From the NCBI RefSeq assembly GCF_040655735.1, contig NZ_JBFAKK010000019.1, forward strand, positions 1-64,000: a DNA stretch of 64,000 bases, written 5' to 3'. Shown one piece after another: positions 43,263-51,228 of the stretch. The first letter of the stretch is position 1, and each line of letters starts with the position of its first letter. Under the pieces are notes generated by a model that saw nothing but the letters and a program-made list of their open reading frames with translations, ran no database searches and was not told the origin of the DNA. Made by a program: the position numbers and the translations under genes. This DNA comes from Phytomonospora sp040655735. GTDB taxonomy: Bacteria; Actinomycetota; Actinomycetes; Mycobacteriales; Micromonosporaceae.

Positions 43263-44507
43263 ATGGAGACGTTCGGCGAACTTGCCCGCGAGGCCATGGT
43301 GGCGGCCGGCTATTCGATGCGTGCGGCCGCGAGAGCGGCGAACTATGACGTCTCCTACGTCTCTCGTGTCCTGTCGGGACAGCAGCCGCCGTCGGAGAAC
43401 CTGGCGCGGGCGCTCGACAGTGTTCTTGGCACGAAAGGGCGCCTGCGGAAGGCTGCGACCGTCGCTCCACCGGCCCCTCCTTCGCCGCCGTCAGCTGTCG
43501 ACGATGAGTTGGCGGCGCTGGAGTTGGTGCGGCGGGTCTCGGCATCCGACGTTGGTGACGCGACGTTGACCCAGCTTGAGCACGCGTTCGACGACCTCGC
43601 GATCGCCTATCCCTCGACACCGCCGCGCCAGCTCCTCGACCGCGTCCGCAGCTACTCCGGCTACGTCGCCCGACTCCTAGACGCGCGCGCCACGCTCGCT
43701 GAACGCCGCCGGATCCTCGTCATCGGCGGCTGGCTGAGTCTCATCGCCGCGACCCTCCACATCGACCTTGCCCAAGACGCCGCCGCAACCGCGCGTCTTC
43801 AGGCAGCCGCGACGCTGGCGCGTGAGGCCGGGCATCCCGAGATCATCGCCTGGTGCCGGGAAACCGAGGCCTGGCGGCTGGTGACGCGAGGCCAATACGT
43901 GGAGGCGGCAGCGCTGTCGCAGGCAGCACAGACCGTCGCCCCGACCGGATCGTCGGCGATGATCCAGGCGACCGCACAGGAAGGACGTGCTCGGGCGCGA
44001 CTCGGGCAGACCGTCGAGACACGAGCGGTGATCGAACGCGTCCAACGGATGTCAGGGGCGGTCGGCATGCCCAGCGAGCCGAGCCATCACTACCGCTACG
44101 ACCCGACGAAGGCTCTGGCCTACACCGCGACAACCCTCGCTTGGGCTTGTGACCCTGCCGCCGAGCAGTACGCCCGCGAAGTCATCAACCACCTCGACGC
44201 CGGACCCGACCCCGCGCACTGGTCACGCCGCACGGCCAGCGCCCACGTCGACCTGTCCCTTGCCCTCATCGCCGCCGGCCAACTCGACGAAGCCGCCAAC
44301 GCCACACAGCGCGCGATCGAGTCCGGGCGCATCGTCCCGTCCAACCAGTGGAGAGCTGCAGAGATCGTCGAGGCGGTCGAAGAACACGACTTGCCCGAGG
44401 CGGCTGACCTACGAGAGGCATTCGAGACCCTGACGGCCTCACCTGACGCATGGAGCCAGCGGGACCAGACCTCGCTAAGTCTCCTCACACCCTCGCCACC
44501 TCACTAG
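43263..44507 (+). CDS. XRE-family regulator with TPR-like C-terminal domain
   Basis: DNA-binding protein of 414 residues. N-terminal HTH: FGELAREAMVAAGYSMRAAA, NYDVSYVSRVLSGQQPPSEN. A proline-rich linker follows (VAPPAPPSPPS), then a long helical repeat region with TPR-like pairs (DAAATARLQAAATLAREAGH, GQYVEAAALSQAAQTV, GQLDEAANATQRAIESG). Such proteins regulate development, secondary metabolism or signalling in actinomycetes, often by binding a peptide or small molecule. ATG 43263 lies six bases after CACCAT; GTG 43248 is an in-frame alternative. It is the largest intact gene of the island. Confidence 0.9.
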   Translation: METFGELAREAMVAAGYSMRAAARAANYDVSYVSRVLSGQQPPSENLARALDSVLGTKGRLRKAATVAPPAPPSPPSAVDDELAALELVRRVSASDVGDATLTQLEHAFDDLAIAYPSTPPRQLLDRVRSYSGYVARLLDARATLAERRRILVIGGWLSLIAATLHIDLAQDAAATARLQAAATLAREAGHPEIIAWCRETEAWRLVTRGQYVEAAALSQAAQTVAPTGSSAMIQATAQEGRARARLGQTVETRAVIERVQRMSGAVGMPSEPSHHYRYDPTKALAYTATTLAWACDPAAEQYAREVINHLDAGPDPAHWSRRTASAHVDLSLALIAAGQLDEAANATQRAIESGRIVPSNQWRAAEIVEAVEEHDLPEAADLREAFETLTASPDAWSQRDQTSLSLLTPSPPH

Positions 44508-44577
44508 CGCTTACCCCGTTTCAGCGGCGTCGATTATCGGTTCGCGGGCGGGATAACAGGTCACTAGCGTGTGCTCT

Positions 44578-44808
44578 GTGGACGATGCTTCGGAGAGTGA
44601 GGGTGAACCGCAGGACGGTGGTCACAGGGGACACCGGTGCCCTGAATGCCGGGGCGGGCGCTCTATTGCGGGACTGGTGAAGGTCACCGGTATGGGTTCG
44701 GGCATGGGTAGCGATCCCGGGCGCTGCCCCACGTGCGACGGCACAGGTTATGTCGATACCCCCGTGACCTGGAAGGCCCGGTCGCGAGGCAGGCGGATCG
44801 CGCGCTAG
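44578..44808 (+). CDS. Small zinc-knuckle (DnaJ-like CxxCxG) protein
   Basis: Seventy-six residues from GTG 44578, seven bases after TAGCGT. Two zinc-knuckle motifs, CPECRGGR and CPTCDGTGY, match the CxxCxG repeats of DnaJ-type zinc fingers, and the C terminus is basic (KARSRGRRIAR). It may bind RNA or protein, or act with the adjacent regulator. Its TAG overlaps the TAG of the convergent glycosyltransferase remnant through a shared CTAG. Confidence 0.7.
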   Translation: MDDASESEGEPQDGGHRGHRCPECRGGRSIAGLVKVTGMGSGMGSDPGRCPTCDGTGYVDTPVTWKARSRGRRIAR

Positions 44809-45449
44809 CTGGCCATAAGGTGACCCGCCCGTTGCGCGAGCTGCTGAAGCTTCCCGGGCAGCACCGCCAGGTCCAAGCGGTCGCGAACCACAGCGCGGTT
44901 AGCGTCGACGACGGCCGCGTACTCCTGGGGGTGGCCGGAGCCAGGCCACCTCTTCGACCTCGTCGGGGTCGTAAACCTTGATGCCTGCCTCGCGGATCTC
45001 GTCGAGAACCGGATACGGCCCGGCGACGATGAGTCGACCGGCAGCCGCGCCTTCGACAACGGGCAGGCCCCAGCCTTCCCACGTGGACGGGAACAGGACG
45101 ACGTCGGCGGCGGCGTACACGTCGGCCTGCGGGGACACGTGGCCGCGGAGCAGTCCCGGCGCGAGTCAGGTCATTGATGATGACGTGAAGCAGGGCAGGG
45201 TGATGCAGCGGGACAGTGTCAGGGGTGGGCGTTCGCAGTGCGACGCCCTGCCAGGCCGGGCCGTGGTGTCGGGCGATCGTCGGGACGTGGGCGGCGAGGG
45301 CCTGGCGCTGCCACTCCTGCGACGCTTCCGGGGCGCTCCACAGGGATCCGGCGTTGTCGAGGACAACTAGGTCGTGCGACTTGCACAGGCGGCGGATCGT
45401 GTCGACGTCGACCGGTGGTGGCTCCATTCCGGACGACGCAGACGCGCAT
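44805..45449 (-). pseudogene. Glycosyltransferase pseudogene
   Basis: Remnant of a GT4-type glycosyltransferase. From ATG 45449 MRVCVVRNGA begins, then another frame reads VDVDTIRRLCKSHDLVVLDN, AGSLWSAPEASQEW, PTIARHHGPAWQGVALRTPT. After INDLTR the central ~100 residues are missing, and in another frame HVSPQADVYAAADVVLFPST, WEGWGLPVVEGAAAGRLIVA resumes the donor-binding part. Two or more frame changes and an internal deletion. It follows the GntR gene on the same strand by 14 bases, so the two may have formed an operon. Confidence 0.72.
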
Positions 45450-45463
45450 GCCCGCCATCGGCG

Positions 45464-46258
45464 TCACCACTTCGCCAGCGGGATCGTGAACCGCAGTTCG
45501 GTGCGGTCGGCGGGGTAGTCGGCGTCGGAAATCTCGACGACGCGGCCGGTCTCGTCGAAGGAGATCCGGCGGACCTTGAGCAGCGGTACGCCCTTCTCCA
45601 TGCCCCACAGCTTGAGGTCCACGGTCGTCGGCATGGTCGCGGCGACCTCGTCGACGACGCGCACGACTTCGACGCCGACCGTGTGGAGCTGGTGTTGCGT
45701 GCCGCCGGGCCACGGCTCGTTCGCCGAGTCGAGCAGGGCGGGGTTTGCGCTGATCAGATCGTGCGGGAGGTAGGACACGCTCCACGATTGCCGCTGGCGC
45801 GTGGCCGGGTCGGTGGTCTCGTAGATCCGCTGAAGCAGCTTCGCGCCCTCGTCGATCCCGAAGGCCTCCGCCAGCGCCACGTCCGCCCGGATCTCTTCGT
45901 ACGTGGCCGTGAACTGGAGCTGGAGCGTCTCAGCGGCACCTGGACCGCGCCGCTCCTCTTCGCTGAGCAGCACCAGGTCTTTCTCCTCCTGGTGGCGGTC
46001 GGACGACCGCACGATCCGGCGGAGCGGCACGCGGACCTTCGCGGGCCGGCCACGACCGCCGCTGACAAGTCCCTGCGCCTTGAGCAGTTCGAACGCGTCG
46101 CGCACGACGTTGACGCTGTAACCCCAGCGCGCGCTCAGGTCGGCGATCGTGGGCAGCGCGTCGCCCGGGGCGAGGTCGCCGCGCTCGATCTGTAGCCGCA
46201 GATCGTCGGCGACCTGGAGACTCTTGGGCTGGTCTACGGGCGTGCGCTGCGGTTCCAT
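45464..46258 (-). CDS. GntR-family regulator with UTRA domain
   Basis: Regulator of 264 residues. Winged HTH: LQVADDLRLQIERGDLAPGD, ALPTIADLSARWGYSVNVVR, AFELLKAQGLV. The C-terminal UTRA effector domain (TYEEIRADVALAEAFGIDEG, then VRRISFDETGRVVEISDADY) binds sugar-like or other small ligands in relatives. GntR repressors also control transfer in actinomycete integrative elements (Kor-type), which fits its place in an island. TAGGGT is six bases before ATG 46258. Confidence 0.9.
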   Translation of the reverse strand: MEPQRTPVDQPKSLQVADDLRLQIERGDLAPGDALPTIADLSARWGYSVNVVRDAFELLKAQGLVSGGRGRPAKVRVPLRRIVRSSDRHQEEKDLVLLSEEERRGPGAAETLQLQFTATYEEIRADVALAEAFGIDEGAKLLQRIYETTDPATRQRQSWSVSYLPHDLISANPALLDSANEPWPGGTQHQLHTVGVEVVRVVDEVAATMPTTVDLKLWGMEKGVPLLKVRRISFDETGRVVEISDADYPADRTELRFTIPLAKW

Positions 46259-46330
46259 GCCGCCACCCTAGGGAAGTTCACGGGCAAGCGCCCCCGCAGT
46301 GAGACCCCCCGAAGGCCCCCCGCCATAGGA

Positions 46331-46370
46331 AACGGCCCCTCCCCCGCGCAACCGCAGGTGAGGGGCCGTT
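46331..46370 (-). terminator. Terminator downstream of tRNA-Ser(GCT)
   Basis: AACGGCCCCTC (46331-46341) pairs with GAGGGGCCGTT (46360-46370), followed on the transcribed strand by TTTCC. A matching hairpin with a different loop is at 41461-41500 beside the distal tRNA fragment. Confidence 0.75.
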
Positions 46371-46383
46371 CCACAAGCTACTG

Positions 46384-46474
46384 CGGAGGCTCCGGGATTT
46401 GAACCCGGGATGGGGGATGAACCCCAAACCCGCTTAGCAGGCGGGCGCCATAGACCAGACTAGGCGAAGCCTCC
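46384..46474 (-). tRNA. tRNA-Ser (anticodon GCT)
   Basis: Minus strand, 5' end at 46474. Acceptor stem GGAGGCT/AGCCTCC, anticodon arm with GCT in CTGCTAAG, long variable arm (TTTGGGGTTCATCCCCCATC) and T arm with GGTTCAAATC. The long variable arm and anticodon identify serine, reading AGC/AGU. CCA is not encoded. It is the integration site of the 41.5-46.4 kb island. Confidence 0.95.
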
Positions 46475-46604
46475 ACACGCATCCGCCGAACGGATACGCG
46501 CCGGTCGAGCATACCGGGCGCCGAGAACCCCGCGCAAAGTGGTTGGGCCGCTCTTCCCCCGCACCCCGCACCGCGCCCCATTACTCCCCGTACGGACCGA
46601 AAAA

Positions 46605-46632
46605 CCGCCCCCCACCTCGCGGCGGGGGGCGG
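46605..46632 (-). terminator. Intrinsic terminator of subtilase
   Basis: CCGCCCCCC (46605-46613) and GGGGGGCGG (46624-46632) form a GC stem on the minus strand followed immediately by TTTTTC. A standard rho-independent terminator, fourteen bases after the protease stop. Confidence 0.85.
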
Positions 46633-46645
46633 CGATTCCATCCGG

Positions 46646-49600
46646 TCAGGACTTGACGTTCACGATCGTCTCGCCGACCGAGGCACCGGAACCGTCGAGG
46701 TAGACGACGGCCCCGAGGTAGCTGCCGCCGGGCTCCAGGCCCGACCAGCTCGCGGTCAGCGCCACCGTCTTGCCGGTGGTGACCGACGACGAGGCCGGCG
46801 TCACCGTCAGCTCGGCGCCCGCGCCGCCGACGACCCACGAGTGCACGGGCACGTCGAGGGCCGCGACGGGCGCGGCGTACAGGTCGACGAACAGCACGTA
46901 GTCCGCGCCGGGGCTCAGGTCGACCGTCTCGTTCGAGCCGCCCGCCGCCGAGTTGCCCAGGTAGACGAGCTGGTCGCCGTCCTTCTGGAAGACGAACAGG
47001 TCCACGTCGGTGCCCTCGCCGTACTGCGCGAAGTCGGCGTCGGACGTCGACAGCCGCGCGAAGTACGCGTCGGCCGGAACCGACAGCTCGACCTTGCCGA
47101 CCCGGTCACTGGTGACGGGGTTGTTGGGGTCGAAGCCCTCGGGACCGGTCTGCAGCGGCAGGGTGGTGACCTGGTCGGCCGCCAGCGGCGTCGCGACCGG
47201 GTTCAGCTTGCCGGTGTAGCCGGGGATGACGTTGAGCTTCAGCGAACCGTCGACACCCGAACCGTTGGCCTCGGCGGGCGCCGCGAGGGCGACCGGCTTG
47301 ACCGCGATCGGGCTGCGGACCTCTACGCCCTTGAGCGAGCGCCAGGTCAGCGAGCCGAAGGCGTAGGTGCCGAGCTTGCCGTCGGTCCGGGTGATGGTGA
47401 CCTGGAAGGTCGCCGACGTGCCCGGGCGAAGGGTGATGCTCTGCTTGTCCACGCTGACCTTGGTGCCCTTGGGCGCCACGGTGGTCGCGAAGTACGTCTC
47501 GGTCTTGCTGCCGACGTTGGTCACCGTGCGGGTGACCGTCTGCTTGCCGGCGAGGCCGGCGACCGCGATCGAGGGGTAGTTCAGGTCGCTCGGGTCGATG
47601 GCACCGTACTCGTCGCACATCTCCGGGCCGCCCTGAAGGAACTGCCACTGCTCAAGGCCGCAGGCGTAGCGGACCCAGTCGATGGTGCCGGAGTCGTACA
47701 CGAGGCCGGGCTCGAAGGCCTTGGCGACGCGGACGTGGCCGGAGCCGTAGTCGAAGGGGGTCGCGTCCTTGCCGCCGCGCTGGATCGGCGCGCCGGTGTT
47801 GTCCTTCGTGGTCGCCGTCGTCATCAGCGCCGACCGGACCGCCGCGGGCGACCAGTCGGGGTTCTTGCCGATGACCAGCGCCGCCAGGCCCGCGATGTGC
47901 GGGCTCGACATCGAGGTGCCCTGGTACGACGAGTAGTTGTTGCCGCCGTTGCCCGGAGGGGCCACGGCCGCGATCACGTCGACACCGGGAGCGGTGATGT
48001 CGGGCTTGAGCAGGTCGCCGCCGGTGAGGGCGGGACCGGCCGAGGAGAAGTCGGCCATGGTCGGGGCGGGCTTGGAGACCTGCTTGCCGGCTTCGAGGGC
48101 GGCCGTGGGGTTGGCCGTCTTGAGGTAGGCGAGCAGCTTGACGCCGTCGGCGGCGGTGATGTGGACGCTCGGGACGGCGTGGAAGTCCGCGCCGACGTCG
48201 GAGGCGCCACCGGCGACGTTGTACTGGATCATGCCCGTGCCGCCGGCCTGCTTGACGGCCAGCGACTTGTCGGTCCGGGCGTTGACACCGCGCTGGCAGG
48301 CGACGATCTTCCCGGCGGCCTTGGCCGGGTCGAGGGCGCCGATCACGCACAGGTTGGCGTCGGTGGCACTGGCACCGGCGGCCGGGATGTCCTTCGACAG
48401 CACGACCGGGGTACTGGGCAGCGCCGCGCCGCGGCCCGCGCCGGTGAGCTTCTGCCCGTCGCCGAGAACGGCGGCGGCGGAGAAGTCACGGTCGTGGGTG
48501 CTGGCGGCGACGGTGGTCAGCCACGGGGAGTTGTGGGCGACGGTGCTCGCGGTCGGACCGGAGTTACCGGCCGAGGCGGCCACGAAGACACCGGCGGCGG
48601 CGGCACCGAAGAACGCGATCTCGACCGGGTCGATCACCGAGTTGCGCGAACCGGAGATCGAGTAGTTGATCACGTCGACGCCGTCGGTCGTGGCCTGCTC
48701 GATGGCGGCGACGAGGTCGACGGTGGTGGCGCAGGCGTCCGGGTCGATGGTCTCCCAGCACGCCTTGTACACCGAGATGCGGGCGGCGGGGGCCATGCCG
48801 GAGATCTTGCCGACGGAGGTCCCGTCGATGCTCGCGTCGACGCCGAAGTTACCGGCGGCGGTCGAGGCGGTGTGGCTGCCGTGGCCGCCGTAGTCGCGGG
48901 GCGACTCGAACTCGCCGTCGATGGGCGGGGTGGAGCTGGCCTTGATGCCCTCGTCGAAGTAGCGGGCGCCGATGACCTTGTTGTTGCACTCGACGTTGGC
49001 GGTCGCGTCGGCGTCGGCACCGGTGTCGCAGGTGCCGGTGAAGCCGAGGTCCAGCTCGCCGTCGCCGTAGACGGCTTCTTCCTCACCCTCCGGGCGCGGC
49101 TCGGGCAGCGGCGCGAAAGAGGGGTTCTCCGGCCAGAAGCCGGTGTCGATGACGCCGACGACGACGCCGGAGCCGGCGTTCTCGCTGCCGCCGTACTGCT
49201 TCTCCCAGACGCCGTTCTCACCGGTCAGGCCGAGGAAGGCCGGGGTGCTGGCGGTGTCCTTCTGGTGGAGCTCGTTCTGCCACATGTTGACGACACCGTT
49301 GGTCTTGGCCATCTTGGTGGCCTCGGCCGCGGTCAGATTCACCGCAAAGCCGTTGAAAGTGGTGTCGTAACTGTAGAGCTTGTCGGCGCCGGGGACGTTG
49401 CCGAGGACCGATTCCTGGGTCTGTGCCAGGAAATCCTCGTAGCGCTTTACGTCGGGGTCGGCGGCATCGAACTGCTCGCCTTCCGGGGCCTTTGTCGCGG
49501 CCAGTCCGGAGATGCCGCCGTCATAAGACGCGGCGGGCGCTCCGACCACCTGGACGAGATAAAGGCCGGATTCATATGTTTCGTCACCCGGGAGACCCGG

Positions 49601-49708
49601 GTCGGCCTGCGCGCTTCCTGTGCCCACCAGTGCGAACGCCGTTACCGCCGCAGTGGTGAAAGCCAGCGCCGCCGGGCGTTTGAACCCGACCATTCGCTGA
49701 AACGACAC
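46646..49708 (-). CDS. Secreted S8 subtilase with PA and C-terminal domains
   Basis: Extracellular serine protease of 1020 residues, similar in plan to plant-type subtilases. Signal peptide ~1-35 (FTTAAVTAFALVGTGSAQAD). I9 propeptide ~45-150 (LYLVQVVGAPAASYDGGISG, YDTTFNGFAVNLTAAEA). Catalytic triad from start 49708: Asp188 in VIDTGFWPENPSF, His276 in GHGSHTAS, Ser599 in GTSMSSPH. A PA domain is inserted before the Ser region (CVIGALDPAKAAGKIVACQR). Fn3-type and C-terminal beta domains follow (TVTRTVTNVGSKTETYFATT). GTG 49708 is preceded by GGAGGAGG. It degrades extracellular protein. Confidence 0.95.
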   Translation of the reverse strand: MSFQRMVGFKRPAALAFTTAAVTAFALVGTGSAQADPGLPGDETYESGLYLVQVVGAPAASYDGGISGLAATKAPEGEQFDAADPDVKRYEDFLAQTQESVLGNVPGADKLYSYDTTFNGFAVNLTAAEATKMAKTNGVVNMWQNELHQKDTASTPAFLGLTGENGVWEKQYGGSENAGSGVVVGVIDTGFWPENPSFAPLPEPRPEGEEEAVYGDGELDLGFTGTCDTGADADATANVECNNKVIGARYFDEGIKASSTPPIDGEFESPRDYGGHGSHTASTAAGNFGVDASIDGTSVGKISGMAPAARISVYKACWETIDPDACATTVDLVAAIEQATTDGVDVINYSISGSRNSVIDPVEIAFFGAAAAGVFVAASAGNSGPTASTVAHNSPWLTTVAASTHDRDFSAAAVLGDGQKLTGAGRGAALPSTPVVLSKDIPAAGASATDANLCVIGALDPAKAAGKIVACQRGVNARTDKSLAVKQAGGTGMIQYNVAGGASDVGADFHAVPSVHITAADGVKLLAYLKTANPTAALEAGKQVSKPAPTMADFSSAGPALTGGDLLKPDITAPGVDVIAAVAPPGNGGNNYSSYQGTSMSSPHIAGLAALVIGKNPDWSPAAVRSALMTTATTKDNTGAPIQRGGKDATPFDYGSGHVRVAKAFEPGLVYDSGTIDWVRYACGLEQWQFLQGGPEMCDEYGAIDPSDLNYPSIAVAGLAGKQTVTRTVTNVGSKTETYFATTVAPKGTKVSVDKQSITLRPGTSATFQVTITRTDGKLGTYAFGSLTWRSLKGVEVRSPIAVKPVALAAPAEANGSGVDGSLKLNVIPGYTGKLNPVATPLAADQVTTLPLQTGPEGFDPNNPVTSDRVGKVELSVPADAYFARLSTSDADFAQYGEGTDVDLFVFQKDGDQLVYLGNSAAGGSNETVDLSPGADYVLFVDLYAAPVAALDVPVHSWVVGGAGAELTVTPASSSVTTGKTVALTASWSGLEPGGSYLGAVVYLDGSGASVGETIVNVKS

Positions 49709-49852
49709 TAGTTGTTGCCTCCTCCGAGCACGGTCACACGACCGCGCTAGGCGGAGCCTAGGGAAAACGAAGTGCTTGGGAAATATCTCACAAACACTTG
49801 ATCACGATTAGTTGCCTGGGCGTTATCAAATCGAGATCTGTAAATGGAGTAT

Positions 49853-50626
49853 TCAGCCCGTGAGCCAGGCCAGTTGTTCTTTGAAAAGGGCGAAACCGAC
49901 GAAGGCCACAATGTCGAGCAGGGCGTGTGCGACGACCAGTCCGCCGATCCGGCCGGTCCTCTTGAACCAGTATCCGAAGACCAGTCCCATGACGAAGTTG
50001 CCGACGAATCCCCCGAACCCTTGGTAAAGGTGGTAGGAGCCGCGCAGCAGCGCGCTGCACACGATCACGGCCGTCGTTCCGAAGCGCAACTGCTGGAGCC
50101 GGGTCATCAGATACCCGACGACCACGATCTCCTCCAGCAGCGAGTTCTGCACCGCCGCCAGCACCAGCACCGGCACCGCCCACCACACGCCGGGCAGGGC
50201 CTCGGCGACGACGGTGGTGTTCATGCCGAGTTCGCGCGCGGCGAAGTAGAGCGCGAGGCCGGGGATGCCGATGAGCGCCGCGAGGCCGGCGCCGCTGCCG
50301 AGGTCGAAGGCGGGCCGCCGCAGGTCGAGCCCGACGGTGCGCCACGGGCTGGCGCCGTCACGGGCGAGCAGGTGCATGGCCAGCGCGGCCGGCACGAGCG
50401 CGAACACGATGTTGAGGAGTTGGTAGGTCAGGTCCAGCCAGGGCCGGTCGGGGGCGACCGAGCCGTTCAGGGTGGAGGTCGCCTGGCTCAGGCCGCCGGG
50501 CGCGGTGAGCTTGGCCACGATGCTGACCAGTGAGTACACGGCCGACTGGCCCAGGGACAGGGCGAGGACCAGCAGGACCTCGGTGCCGCGCTGCCGCCGC
50601 AGCGGATCGTGGGTGCCACTCGTCAT
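49853..50626 (-). CDS. CPBP-family intramembrane protease
   Basis: Multi-pass membrane protein of 257 residues in the CPBP (CAAX protease/bacteriocin-processing, Abi) family. Motif 1 is SLLEEIVVVGYLMTRL (EE with V in place of the usual R of EExxxR), motif 2 SYHLYQGFGGF, and the final VVAHALLDIVA supplies His and Asp. Seven or eight hydrophobic helices are visible. TACCCT is seven bases before ATG 50626. Substrate unknown; roles include peptide maturation and bacteriocin self-immunity. Confidence 0.9.
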   Translation of the reverse strand: MTSGTHDPLRRQRGTEVLLVLALSLGQSAVYSLVSIVAKLTAPGGLSQATSTLNGSVAPDRPWLDLTYQLLNIVFALVPAALAMHLLARDGASPWRTVGLDLRRPAFDLGSGAGLAALIGIPGLALYFAARELGMNTTVVAEALPGVWWAVPVLVLAAVQNSLLEEIVVVGYLMTRLQQLRFGTTAVIVCSALLRGSYHLYQGFGGFVGNFVMGLVFGYWFKRTGRIGGLVVAHALLDIVAFVGFALFKEQLAWLTG

Positions 50627-50691
50627 GCAGGGGAGGGTACGGGGGTTCGCCGTCGCCGTCTTCCGGGCGCGGGCCGCATTACGCTGGGCCC

Positions 50692-51099
50692 GTGATGATC
50701 AAGTTGGGATCGTGGTTCCTGGGCGTCCTGGCCGTTTCCGCGACGCTCACGGCGGGCTGCGCGGCCGAGGTCGACCCCGACAGGCTCCCCGGTGTGTACC
50801 GCGACGACGAGACCGGCGGCGAGATCTCGCTGGGGGCCGACGGGAGCTTCACCGCCACCGGCATCTCGGCGGACGACTCCACGGGTGGCGGCGGCGCGGA
50901 GCTCATCGACTTCCACGGAGACTGGGAGTTCGTCGTCAGCGACTTCTCCAGTGACTTCGTGTACCTGTCGATCGAGGACGACGGCCTCGGCATGATCGGC
51001 GGCGTCCAGCTGTACACCGACGGCGAGGAGTCGGTGGAGTTCCGTCCCGACCCCGACGGGCCGCCGTCGCTGGTGCTCACCAGGTCGGCGGACGCGTAA
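50692..51099 (+). CDS. Small lipoprotein
   Basis: Exported protein of 135 residues with a lipobox LTAGC at residues ~17-21 (from GTG 50692), then a mature domain beginning AAEVDPDRLPGVYRDDETGG, EISLGADGSFTATG. The beta-rich pattern resembles small lipocalin-like or META-type domains that read as repeats of Gly-Asp strands. TACGCT is six bases before GTG 50692; ATG 50695 follows directly. Membrane anchored outside the cell; role unknown. Confidence 0.85.
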   Translation: MMIKLGSWFLGVLAVSATLTAGCAAEVDPDRLPGVYRDDETGGEISLGADGSFTATGISADDSTGGGGAELIDFHGDWEFVVSDFSSDFVYLSIEDDGLGMIGGVQLYTDGEESVEFRPDPDGPPSLVLTRSADA

Positions 51100-51228
51100 C
51101 TCCCGCCTGCCGCGCCCGCCGCGAAGCGGCACGGCAAGCACTCGGGCAGGCCCTTACGCCCTACTTCGTATACTCACTGCGGCCACGCCGCCGGCCGCGG
51201 TGGTGAAGCGATAGATGGAGGTCTACCT

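Larger units (their letters stand above)
41490..46445. mobile_element. tRNA-Ser(GCT) integrated genomic island
   Basis: An 84-base near-perfect direct repeat of the tRNA-Ser 3' half bounds ~4.9 kb. The intact tRNA is at the right end. Flanking terminator hairpins with a shared AACGGCCCCT arm occur at both ends. The island carries genes unlike the surrounding housekeeping content (XRE-TPR regulator, GntR regulator, small zinc-motif and membrane proteins, a broken glycosyltransferase) and an unusual inverted-repeat array. No integrase or excisionase is present, so it is a remnant or depends on another element. Confidence 0.82.

Noticed and set aside
41574..46361. Integrase or excisionase gene in the island
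   Set aside because: No frame shows tyrosine or serine recombinase motifs; the GntR and XRE proteins are regulators.
46841..49711. 956-residue plus-strand ORF antisense to the subtilase
   Set aside because: Its text is a shadow: low-complexity Val/Gly/Arg composition over the opposite strand of a gene with intact signal peptide and catalytic triad.
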